A stretch of DNA of 64,000 nt from an uncultured Allomuricauda sp. (lineage in GTDB: Bacteria > Bacteroidota > Bacteroidia > Flavobacteriales > Flavobacteriaceae), in assembly GCF_947495325.1 (NCBI RefSeq), contig NZ_CANLYK010000001.1, positions 1 to 64,000 of the forward strand, written 5' to 3'. The notes below the pieces were generated by a model that saw only the letters and a program-made list of their open reading frames with translations, was not told the origin of the DNA and made no database searches. The position numbers were made by a program, and so were the translations under genes. Of this stretch, positions 18,254 through 26,222 are shown piece after piece (the first letter of the stretch is position 1; every line of letters starts with the position of its first letter).

Positions 18254-18388
18254 GCGTCAGTTCGAGTGTCCGCTAATAGCGGATGTATCGAAAACACATG
18301 AAAAAATGTGCAAATAAAGACTTCTTGATACGATTTTTCTTCTTTTCGACTCCTCTCAAAGTGATAGAAAAATCACTCGAAGTGACAG
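18254..18388. repeat. REP-like inverted intergenic repeat
   Basis: GTCAGTTCGAGTG (18256-18268) and its inverted near-copy CACTCGAAGTGAC (18374-18386) flank about 105 bp that also contains a small hairpin (TCCGC-TAATA-GCGGA). Paired TTCGAGTG elements of this type resemble the REP-like intergenic repeats seen in many Flavobacteriia. It lies between the regulator stop codon and the module 1 operator. I see no gene in it. Confidence 0.5.
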
Positions 18389-18392
18389 TATG

Positions 18393-20252
18393 TTAAAGAC
18401 TCAATACCAAATCTTGTAAAGAATCTTCTGTGGTGATATCCAACTTTTTACGAAGGCGATATCGGGCTTTTTTGATTCCTTCAGGGGAAATATTGAGGAT
18501 ATTGGCAATCTCTTTGGAGGACAGGTTCATCTTTAAAAGTGCCAACAAACGAAGCTCGTTTGAAGTGACCTGAGGGTATTTAGTTTTCACATTGCTATTG
18601 AAATCTTTATGCACTTCCTCAAAATAGCGTGAAAAGTTCTCCCAATTGTTATCGTCTTGCAAATCAAAATTGATGGTTCTGATTAGTTGTTGATAACCAC
18701 TTTTTGATGTTTCTATAGATTTTAACTCCTCCGCTTTTTGTTTAAGCCCTTCCAAAACTTCGTTCTTTTTGGCCAAATGCAGGGCATGGGTTGTCAGTTC
18801 CTTCTTTTTAAAGGCCAGTTCAGCATCTACTTTTTCTTTTTCCAGTTTGTTGCGTTTTAGTTTTTGGCGAATGGCATAAAAACCAATTAAGGAGAGTAAA
18901 AGACCAATACCCAAAAGTAGCTTTTGAAGATTGCTAATTGATGCTTGCTGTTCTAAAACCGTTATTTCCTTTTCTTGCAGAACTATTTGTTGTTCTTTTT
19001 TTTCCGTTTCATACTGCGTTTTTAATTCTTCAATTTGTTTGAACTTGTTCGAATTAAAAATAGAGTCATTTAACCTTTCATACTTTTTCCGATTGCTTAA
19101 AGCTTCGCTATAGAGCCCCATTTTTTCATGGATTATGGATCTATCTCGGTAAGCATCTTTGAGATATACCAGTGATCCAACAGAATCTGCTAGGTTTATT
19201 GATTTGGAATTGTACTCCAGTGCTTTTATATAATTCTTTTTACCCCTGTAGGCATTGGTAATGTCATTATATCCAATTATCTCATTATTTACAGAACCAC
19301 GTTTGCTTGCGGTTGCTATGGATTTGAAAAAATATTCCAATGCCTTGTCATATTCTTTTTGTTCCATAAACACTGCACCAATGTTTCCCAAATTGGCAGC
19401 AACATAATCATCCCTTTTCATTGCATGACTAACTTCTAAACTATTATGGTAGTTTTCCAACGACTTGTCATACTCTTTCAGATGATAAAAAAGGGAGCCT
19501 AATTCCATATAAACATTTGCTTGCCATATTTTATCATTTTGCTCTTTAAAAATTTCCAGACTTTCGGAAAGTGGTTGAAGTACATCTCCATAGTTGCGAC
19601 GAAGAAGTTCAATTCTACCATACTTGGCCTTTAAAATCCCAACCTTCATAGGTTTTGGAATTGTTAAAGTGTCCAATGCCCTCAGTGAAAGCAATAAATT
19701 TTCGACTGCTTTCTTATAGTTTCCTTTATCAACATAAGTGGTCGATTTCTGGGAAAAAGCATCAGAAATCAGTTCTCCATCGCCTAGGTTTTTTGCTATG
19801 AGTATGGTTTCGTCGTTGAGGTTTAAAGCCTTTTCGAAACTACCTTCAAGGTTTTCCAATTTAGCCCAGTTTAAAAGAATGTTATATTGATTTGTCAAAT
19901 CTTTTAGTTCTTCGTAAATACCTTTTGCAAGCTTAGAATAATAGATTGTAGAGTCAAGATTTCTATGGGCCCCAAAGTGTCTAGCCATATTTAGGTAAGC
20001 ATTGGCTGTTCCTTGAGTGTAATCTATTTTTTTGGATAACTCTAATTGTTCTTTTGCATAACTCAATGCTTCTTCAGGAGTTTCTAGGCCAAATTTAGCT
20101 TTAAAAAGTTCATCCAAAGTCTTTACCTTTTCAATACCATCGGCTTGGGAGTGGTATACTTTTAAGATGCTATCCAATTTCTTATTTTCTTGTGCAGAAA
20201 CAAAAAGAATGCTTCCTAAAAAGGTCAATAGAAATGACTTGGAGGTTTTCAT
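18393..20252 (-). CDS. membrane-anchored TPR regulator with C-terminal HTH (regulator 1)
   Basis: A 619-residue one-component regulator. Signal peptide 1-20 (ends V-S-A-Q-E), about eight periplasmic TPR-like repeats (about 30-400), a TM helix (445-461), a cytoplasmic coiled coil (about 462-520) and a LuxR-like HTH at 579-603 (S-K-E-I-A-N-I-L-N-I-S-P-E-G-I-K-K-A-R-Y). The last 150 residues are nearly the same in regulators 2 and 3, while the TPR part diverges. I infer that the TPR domain senses an envelope signal and the HTH binds the phased boxes at 18156-18207, upstream of effector 1. Confidence 0.82.
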   Translation of the reverse strand: MKTSKSFLLTFLGSILFVSAQENKKLDSILKVYHSQADGIEKVKTLDELFKAKFGLETPEEALSYAKEQLELSKKIDYTQGTANAYLNMARHFGAHRNLDSTIYYSKLAKGIYEELKDLTNQYNILLNWAKLENLEGSFEKALNLNDETILIAKNLGDGELISDAFSQKSTTYVDKGNYKKAVENLLLSLRALDTLTIPKPMKVGILKAKYGRIELLRRNYGDVLQPLSESLEIFKEQNDKIWQANVYMELGSLFYHLKEYDKSLENYHNSLEVSHAMKRDDYVAANLGNIGAVFMEQKEYDKALEYFFKSIATASKRGSVNNEIIGYNDITNAYRGKKNYIKALEYNSKSINLADSVGSLVYLKDAYRDRSIIHEKMGLYSEALSNRKKYERLNDSIFNSNKFKQIEELKTQYETEKKEQQIVLQEKEITVLEQQASISNLQKLLLGIGLLLSLIGFYAIRQKLKRNKLEKEKVDAELAFKKKELTTHALHLAKKNEVLEGLKQKAEELKSIETSKSGYQQLIRTINFDLQDDNNWENFSRYFEEVHKDFNSNVKTKYPQVTSNELRLLALLKMNLSSKEIANILNISPEGIKKARYRLRKKLDITTEDSLQDLVLSL

Positions 20253-20268
20253 GGAGGTTGGTTTGATT

Positions 20269-20276
20269 TAAAGATA
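20269..20276 (-). promoter_or_regulatory. -7 box of regulator 1
   Basis: On the transcript strand TATCTTTA lies 16 nt before the start codon. Regulators 2 and 3 have TATTTTTA and TACTTTTA at 18 and 20 nt, followed by the shared sequence AACCTCMATG. A short-leader promoter separate from the effector promoters is likely. Confidence 0.5.
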
Positions 20277-20309
20277 CATTTTCTTTCTAAAATTACCCAT
20301 ACCAACAAA

Positions 20310-20331
20310 AAACAGGCCCGAAGGCCTGTTT
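20310..20331 (-). terminator. intrinsic terminator of effector module 2
   Basis: A 9-bp stem (AAACAGGCC at 20310-20318, GGCCTGTTT at 20323-20331) with a CGAA tetraloop, followed on the minus strand by a U run (from AAAAAA at 20307-20312). It lies about 30 nt after the stop of the CDC-like gene. The adjoining AACTAACTCAAACTAA (20334-20349) is also found after effector 1 (16256-16271). Confidence 0.88.
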
Positions 20332-20359
20332 AAAACTAACTCAAACTAAACTGTATAAC

Positions 20360-22414
20360 TTAATTGATGACCCAAGGGCCCTCAAAACGGTCTTGCCCTA
20401 CTGCTGCCGATGAAAACCATTCTTTGATTTCCGTTCCAGCTTCGTTAACGAACAAATAACGCCCGCTACTTCCGCCAATTGTAAAATTGGTTGCAGCGCC
20501 TACTTTGTCAAATAAGGCACCGTTATCTCTGATACTGATTGGATCGCCAAACCAGGTATTGGAGGGAACCTCAGGAGACCAAGTTCCATTACCAGCAGCA
20601 CTATATCTTTGATAGCTACCCCCAGATAAGCTAAAAAATGCCATGTTAGGATTCCCGATTTGAACCGCAGCTCCGATTCCTTCTGAAGAAATTGTAAAAT
20701 TGCCACTATCGCCAAGAATGTTATTTACCAAAAGTACATTTCCAGAAGTGCCCAGAGGTCCAGAAGGTAATTGATTATTGTTTACGTAATTAGCAAGACT
20801 AACAATTTGTAATTTTGTTCCATCACCACTAAAAATATAGAATCTACTTGCCAGGTTATCAGCCCAACGTACACCTGCTCCCACGTTTTCTAATTCCAAA
20901 TTTCCTAAAGGCGCATCTGGGTCGTCAATGTCAAAAATTCTTCTATCACCATCACTTAGAATCCCTGGGGTATTTCCATTGAACCACGCATACTTATCAC
21001 CCGCTTTGTTAAAAATGAGTACATCACTATTTCCAATATTGGCCATAGCTCCAATACCATCATCAAAAAGATCTAATAAATCGGCATAAAGTCCAGGAGG
21101 TATAACTCCCTTTAATTCACATGTTTTAACCGTGTATTTGGTGGCAAGATTGGTGCTTACCACTTGGCTTGGGTCCTCAAGACTGTTAACTACATACGAT
21201 AAAGGAAGTCCACCGGCAATATCGCTAGATTCGGCTAAGCGATTTACGATGTCTTTCAAGTTTTCCACCGCTTGATCACCACTAAAGGTGGAACCTACCG
21301 CGTTCAAGGACCCTTGAGAATCACCACCATAGGCGATTACCTTTACTGTCAGGTTATTGTACTCGTTTAAGGTTTCGATGTCCACACTGCCTTCTAGTTT
21401 TCCTGCAACAGCGTTGTAAGAACCTCTTAAAGAGGCCTCCATGTCCTGTGCAGAAGCTGTTGACTCATAGAGCATATAGAAAATACGTCCATAAGTAACA
21501 GAAGAGATAAATGTTGCAGGATTGTCCGGTTGTACAAAAGTTGCCAATTGTTGAGGAGTAACGCTTGGGTCAAATACTTCATCTAGGCTCGTAGGTTTTA
21601 CATAACTCATGGTATAATATTGTTGTGTAAGTTTTACAAGAACACTGCTAGTTTCAGAACTGGTGTCCAAGGAAAAATTACCACTTACCTTGGTGGTCAA
21701 GTTGGAAAATTTCAACCCCATTTCTAAAGCTAATTCTTCTTTAGAATTTATGGCAACCACGTCTAAAGTGAAATTAGCTGGGGTAATATCACCGTTTTGC
21801 GCAATAACATCGTTCATGGCCTGTTGTACCGTTCCTTGGTCAATAACATCTACTTCTACTGTAGCTTGTGGATTGCCTGTAACCAGATTGTATGTGATTT
21901 TTCCTCCGGCCCTTTTTACCACTATGTCCGACGGGGTAGCATTATCCAGGGTCTTGCCCTGTAAGAGGTTTCCCGGCCATATCACGGAAGCGTTGGTATT
22001 GTATAACGGAAAGGTGTGGGTGCCCCCGGTAATATCGACTTCTTTTTCCGTGCAGACCCAACGTTGCTCTACCGTTGGACCGTCCGCTTCTTCTTTTCTA
22101 TCGTAATCTTCGTTTTTGGTTTCCTCGCTACCGGCAACGTCAGATTCCGTGATATTTGGCGGATAATTTTCAAAAGGATCTCCACTAGCTACTACCACTG
22201 CAAGCGCAGACGTTGATGTTGTCTCTGGACAGCCACTATTACTTGCTGGCCCAGATTCATTTGGGCAATTATCATTGGTATCAACAATACCATCTCCATC
22301 GGTGTCTATCGGGTCGGTGGGCGAAGATGTTTCGTCTTTACTACAAGCTATTGCCATTATCATTAGCAATAGCATAAAAAATTTACTCAATAACTTACTT
22401 ATTGTTTTCATCAT
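20360..22414 (-). CDS. surface lipoprotein, cholesterol-dependent-cytolysin-like with hemopexin-like repeats (effector 2)
   Basis: A 684-residue lipoprotein. Lipobox A-I-A-C24 then S-K-D-E. A TSP3-type calcium linker (D-T-D-G-D-G-I-V-D at 37-45) follows. The CDC-like core spans about 120-432: V-I-W-P-G-N near 144, D-I-V-V-K-R at 163-168, V-F-D-P-S-V-T, and the hallmark I-S-S-V-T-Y-G-R (303-310), followed by Y-G-G-D and L-P-L-S-Y-V. The Trp-rich undecapeptide and domain 4 are absent. Instead four repeats of about 60 residues (starting near 453, 511, 579, 638; pattern I-G-A-x-x-x-I-G-N) suggest a four-bladed hemopexin-like propeller. This matches CDC-like proteins of Bacteroidota rather than classical toxins. 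Confidence 0.82.
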   Translation of the reverse strand: MMKTISKLLSKFFMLLLMIMAIACSKDETSSPTDPIDTDGDGIVDTNDNCPNESGPASNSGCPETTSTSALAVVVASGDPFENYPPNITESDVAGSEETKNEDYDRKEEADGPTVEQRWVCTEKEVDITGGTHTFPLYNTNASVIWPGNLLQGKTLDNATPSDIVVKRAGGKITYNLVTGNPQATVEVDVIDQGTVQQAMNDVIAQNGDITPANFTLDVVAINSKEELALEMGLKFSNLTTKVSGNFSLDTSSETSSVLVKLTQQYYTMSYVKPTSLDEVFDPSVTPQQLATFVQPDNPATFISSVTYGRIFYMLYESTASAQDMEASLRGSYNAVAGKLEGSVDIETLNEYNNLTVKVIAYGGDSQGSLNAVGSTFSGDQAVENLKDIVNRLAESSDIAGGLPLSYVVNSLEDPSQVVSTNLATKYTVKTCELKGVIPPGLYADLLDLFDDGIGAMANIGNSDVLIFNKAGDKYAWFNGNTPGILSDGDRRIFDIDDPDAPLGNLELENVGAGVRWADNLASRFYIFSGDGTKLQIVSLANYVNNNQLPSGPLGTSGNVLLVNNILGDSGNFTISSEGIGAAVQIGNPNMAFFSLSGGSYQRYSAAGNGTWSPEVPSNTWFGDPISIRDNGALFDKVGAATNFTIGGSSGRYLFVNEAGTEIKEWFSSAAVGQDRFEGPWVIN

Positions 22415-22538
22415 AATCTGTTTTGTGGTTAAACTTTACATTCTGTTTTGTGTGACTTACTCGGTTTTGGTCTGCAGTACCGTACCGAGCAAGACCACAA
22501 AACGGTTGTTGATGTCTAGATGGTTTTTTTCATCAACA
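22415..22538 (-). promoter_or_regulatory. conserved structured 5' leader, module 2
   Basis: Hairpin 1 at 22507-22538 has the stem TGTTGATG/CATCAACA, different in sequence from modules 1 and 3 but still paired. Hairpin 2 at 22445-22503 has GTTTTGTG/CACAAAAC plus CTTGCTCGGT/ACCGAGTAAG on the transcript, with the same CTGCAGACC loop. The CCACAAAAC box (plus strand 22420-22428) lies five nt before the ATG. Confidence 0.77.
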
Positions 22539-22541
22539 CCA

Positions 22542-22599
22542 CAAACCTAATGGGCTTCATTAAGCAACAAAAAAATGAAGGGGGTACAAAGGGGGTACA
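22542..22599 (-). promoter_or_regulatory. promoter and phased operator, module 2
   Basis: Exact -7 box TAGGTTTG on the transcript strand (22542-22549), an 18-nt spacer, and TTTG as -33 (22568-22571), a full match to the Bacteroidota consensus. Immediately upstream are two perfect GGGGGTACA direct repeats (22580-22588 and 22591-22599), 11 bp apart. Confidence 0.72.
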
Positions 22600-22649
22600 G
22601 CCTATAAAGTCAATATCTATAGGAGTTTCGAGAGGATGTGTAAATTAGG

Positions 22650-24395
22650 CTAAATGGCTAAAATCATATTTTCAAGGGAATCTTCAGGAGTAAGTGCCAT
22701 TTTTTTTCGGAGTCTTTGGCGTGCTTTTTTGATGCCGTCTGGTGAAATATTCAAGATGGTGGCAATCTCTTTTGAAGACATGTTCATTTTGAGCAGGGCC
22801 ATAAAACGAAGCTCGTTTTTAGTGACTTCCGGATACCTGTTCTTAACGTTTTTGGCAAAATCTCTATGTACCTGTTCAAAGTATTGGGTAAAGCTCTCCC
22901 AGTTTTTATCATCTTGCTGGTCAAAATTGATGGTCTTTATGAGTTCTTGATAGCCTTTTGCATCACCTTGTGATTTTAAATCTTTTGCCTTAAGTTTTAC
23001 ATTTTCCAAAACCTCGTTCTTTTTGGCAAGGTGTAGGGCATGGGTCGTAAGCTCTTTCTTTTTAAAGGCCAATTCGGCATCTACCTTCTCTTTTTCCAAT
23101 TTATTCTTCTTTGTTCGTTCACGAAATCCATAAAAACCAAAACCCAGCGCCAAGGTTGAAAGCGTCATGCCCCCACCTAAAAGCCAACGTTGTTGCTTAT
23201 TGATTTTTGCTTCTTGCTCCAGAACGGTTATTTCTTTGTCTTGAAGTACTATTTGCTGTTCTTTTTTTTCGGTTTGATATTGAATTTCCAATTCATTTAT
23301 TTTTTCGATGTTTTCTTGTTTGAAAATCGTATCGTATTTATCAAAATGTAACTTGCGGAAGTCATACGCCCTTTTGAAATTTCCCAAAGCGGCATGAGTT
23401 TTGGCCAATCTAAGGTAATCAGTTATCATTCTAGTTTCAGTTGCTGTTTCTTTTGAGATTGCCAAGGCGCTATTAAAGTTTCCAAGGGCTTGGGTATATC
23501 TTTTTTGCTTAAAATATACATCTCCTATATTACGGGTGGCAAGCCCCGCTATTTGAGCTTCCCCCTTTTCTTCGGCAAGTTTTAAAGCTTTTGAAAAATA
23601 TTCTTTTGCCAGTACCAAGGAATCTAAATCGTGATAAAGCGCTCCGATGAGATTATACTGTTTGGCCAATTCAATATGGTAATCATTTTTCTTAAAATAG
23701 GGTACGCTCTTAAAATAATAAGTTAGAGCTTCTTTTATTTCCCCTCCCTTTTCTAAATTGAGGGCAATATTGGATTGGACCATTGAAAGACCCCATTCCA
23801 TTTTTTCGGAAATACAAATGGTTTCAGCTTTTCTATAATATTCATTGGAAACTTTTAAATTTCCAAGTTCACTTTGTAAAACACCAATATTTACATAGCT
23901 TGCCGCCAAAGAATTACCGGTTACTCCCAATTCTTCTTTTAGCCTTAAAGACTTTAAATGTGATTCCAAGGCCTGTTTAGGTTGCCCCATATATTTTTGG
24001 TTAATACCTAGATTGTTGTAAATCATACTTAATTCTTTTTTATTCTTCAATTGATCAAAAAGACCAATAGCTTTTTTATAGAATTCGTTTGATTTCCTAT
24101 AATCAGCGGTAGAATAATAAAATTGGCCTTGATCCATTGTCAGAATGGCAATAAACTTTGTGTTGGGGATAGTTTTGAGCTCCGCTAATGCTTTATCCAA
24201 ATACAATTTGGATTTTTTGGGATCCTTTCTTACCGTAGTTCTGAATAATTCTCGATAGGTCTTTATCAAGGCAGTATCTTTTTGAATAGGAATCAAATTA
24301 AGAAGACTATCAATCTTATTATTTTCCTGCCCCCAAGAGCAAAATGAAATATATAAAAGAAAGAATCCGAATATGGTGAAGGTTTTGGTTTTCAT
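22650..24395 (-). CDS. membrane-anchored TPR regulator with C-terminal HTH (regulator 2)
   Basis: A 581-residue paralogue of regulators 1 and 3. The ATG at 24395 is chosen because the signal peptide (MKTKTFTIFGFFLLYISFCS) starts there and because the shared AACCTCAATG context precedes it; 24413 would add six residues. TPR repeats span about 60-360, the TM helix 404-424, the coiled coil to about 480, and the HTH 540-565 (S-S-K-E-I-A-T-I-L-N-I-S-P-D-G-I-K-K-A-R-Q). The inferred target is the GGGGGTACA pair upstream of the CDC-like effector. Confidence 0.82.
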   Translation of the reverse strand: MKTKTFTIFGFFLLYISFCSWGQENNKIDSLLNLIPIQKDTALIKTYRELFRTTVRKDPKKSKLYLDKALAELKTIPNTKFIAILTMDQGQFYYSTADYRKSNEFYKKAIGLFDQLKNKKELSMIYNNLGINQKYMGQPKQALESHLKSLRLKEELGVTGNSLAASYVNIGVLQSELGNLKVSNEYYRKAETICISEKMEWGLSMVQSNIALNLEKGGEIKEALTYYFKSVPYFKKNDYHIELAKQYNLIGALYHDLDSLVLAKEYFSKALKLAEEKGEAQIAGLATRNIGDVYFKQKRYTQALGNFNSALAISKETATETRMITDYLRLAKTHAALGNFKRAYDFRKLHFDKYDTIFKQENIEKINELEIQYQTEKKEQQIVLQDKEITVLEQEAKINKQQRWLLGGGMTLSTLALGFGFYGFRERTKKNKLEKEKVDAELAFKKKELTTHALHLAKKNEVLENVKLKAKDLKSQGDAKGYQELIKTINFDQQDDKNWESFTQYFEQVHRDFAKNVKNRYPEVTKNELRFMALLKMNMSSKEIATILNISPDGIKKARQRLRKKMALTPEDSLENMILAI

Positions 24396-24413
24396 TGAGG
24401 TTGGTTTACCCAC

Positions 24414-24421
24414 TAAAAATA
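24414..24421 (-). promoter_or_regulatory. -7 box of regulator 2
   Basis: TATTTTTA on the transcript strand, 18 nt before the preferred start codon at 24395. It matches the position of the equivalent boxes of regulators 1 and 3. The module 3 terminator lies 40 nt upstream, so the regulator has its own promoter. Confidence 0.5.
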
Positions 24422-24460
24422 GGGAATTTTAAACCAAGCTTTTGAAAAGGAAGTGACTAA

Positions 24461-24489
24461 AAAAGCCCCGAAGTGATTCCGGGGCTTTT
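24461..24489 (-). terminator. intrinsic terminator of effector module 3
   Basis: A 10-bp stem (AAAAGCCCCG at 24461-24470, CGGGGCTTTT at 24480-24489) lies about 50 nt after the stop of effector 3. It differs by only a few bases from the module 1 terminator. Confidence 0.9.
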
Positions 24490-24539
24490 CGATTGCTATT
24501 GCAGAAAAGTACTATATATGATTTAAAATGAGGACCACG

Positions 24540-26222
24540 TTAATCGTCACACCCTCCTTCCACATTTTCGGATATTGTTTCAGTATCAATGAGATTATTA
24601 ATTACATTGGTACCTCTCACAGTTACTTCTATAAAATCCTGTTGTATATTAGTCACTACCCCTGTAAAATTATTAAAGGTAAACTGTGTCAATATTTCGT
24701 TGCCAGTCAAAGGAATATCATTTTCTTGATATCTTCCTTTGATTCTAAATCGTTTTACAAATGGGATTCTTACATTTTCATAGCTTTGATAAATATCTGC
24801 AACCAAGATTACTGTTTTTGGTGGTATTTCCTGTGTACGTTCAATAAAGATGTTTTTGGATTCCGTCTTTTCAAAAGCTTCAGAAGTGGTACTTACCGAG
24901 GTTCTGGAAGTACTAAACGCATAATCTTCCGTTATTGAAGTTTTTAAAGACCCCCCTGTTCCGAATAGCTCCGTGGAAACCTCTGCTTCAACTGTAACGG
25001 AAATCGAATGGTCTCTACTGCTGCTAACTGACATGGACTCTTCCCAACCTACAATTGACTTAGTTTCAAGAGTTAATGATTCACCTATGGTGGTTGATTG
25101 TGTACCGCTACTACAATTTCTAATTTTTTGATTAAATTCACTGGCAGTATTAGAGGGTGGTAATATGGGTTGCATGAACCTTGTATCTAAAGCCACTATA
25201 TCCCAATCAATATCAAACGATAATATTCTAAAAAAAATAGGTTCGACCTCCGAACTTGAGAAAAGACGCCCGCCAGAACCACCTGAGGTACTATACCCTA
25301 TTGGAATTCCAGTAGATTGGGGTGTAAAGGTATACAGCCCAGGTTCGATTTTTTCAATTTTAAATTGAAAATTAAGACGATTCTCTACATCTGCGTTGCC
25401 TCCATCATTCTCTAAATTAGCTTTTGTTTGGATATTAAGCTTTAGGTCATTGGAAATATATGCATAATGTATATCGGAGCCATCATGTACTGACATACTA
25501 TAAATGTCTTCATCTTCTTTTCCTGGAACTTTCTTAAAGGTATATGCAGTGAACTTTTCAGTCTCATCGGAGGTATAGTCCAAATCAGTTAATTTATCAA
25601 TAAAGATGGGTGACCTAACGTTATTGCCACCAGTTGGAAATTGTTTTGAATTTGGTGCCCCAAAAATTTGAGTGTTATTCTCTTCCACCAATTGCACAAA
25701 ATAGATAATATCCTCCTTAAGATTAACTGTTTTATATAAATCTTCTAAATGATTGGAATTGATTTCTATTTGAGAAGGGTTAGATGTAAAAGATTGTTTC
25801 GAAATTTCTTCAGTAGCCAAAACATTACCGTTTTCATCCAAAATATCGATGATTAAAGGGACTCCCTCCCTAAGTTCTGCTTCTGCCTCCTCAGTTAAAT
25901 CTTCATTTTTGAATGATAAGCTAGCTATGTTGCTAAAAGTTTCAAATTGGACTTCCTGATCATAATCTCCAATGGAAGAGGTCACACTTATTGCAGCGGT
26001 AATTGCGGTATGACCCTTTCTGGCCATATCTCTTGAACTGATATTGATCCCTATTTCACCTTCGTCAATGGCAAACTCATCGAGATTTACGCCATCCCCA
26101 AACTCTAATTCTCGATTATCATTGGAATTGTTATTTCCGTTATCATCTTTGCTACACCCGATATACGTAAAAATCAAGACAAGGATTAAAAGAGCACTTA
26201 CTAATTTACTGGTTGTTTTCAT
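24540..26222 (-). CDS. surface lipoprotein with aerolysin/ETX-MTX2-like pore-forming domain (effector 3)
   Basis: A 560-residue paralogue of effector 1. The ATG at 26222 is preferred to the GTG one codon upstream. Lipobox Y-I-G-C23, then S-K-D-D. The C-terminal 169 residues from G392-W-E-E-S align with effector 1 without a gap: Ser/Thr-alternating strands, F-G-T-G, E-R-T-Q-E-I-P-P, then I-P-F-V-K-R-F-R. Paired Cys C370 and C558 keep the 188-residue spacing. The middle region (about 160-345) is more divergent, as expected if it binds a different target. ETX/MTX2-type fold is inferred from pattern. Confidence 0.7.
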   Translation of the reverse strand: MKTTSKLVSALLILVLIFTYIGCSKDDNGNNNSNDNRELEFGDGVNLDEFAIDEGEIGINISSRDMARKGHTAITAAISVTSSIGDYDQEVQFETFSNIASLSFKNEDLTEEAEAELREGVPLIIDILDENGNVLATEEISKQSFTSNPSQIEINSNHLEDLYKTVNLKEDIIYFVQLVEENNTQIFGAPNSKQFPTGGNNVRSPIFIDKLTDLDYTSDETEKFTAYTFKKVPGKEDEDIYSMSVHDGSDIHYAYISNDLKLNIQTKANLENDGGNADVENRLNFQFKIEKIEPGLYTFTPQSTGIPIGYSTSGGSGGRLFSSSEVEPIFFRILSFDIDWDIVALDTRFMQPILPPSNTASEFNQKIRNCSSGTQSTTIGESLTLETKSIVGWEESMSVSSSRDHSISVTVEAEVSTELFGTGGSLKTSITEDYAFSTSRTSVSTTSEAFEKTESKNIFIERTQEIPPKTVILVADIYQSYENVRIPFVKRFRIKGRYQENDIPLTGNEILTQFTFNNFTGVVTNIQQDFIEVTVRGTNVINNLIDTETISENVEGGCDD

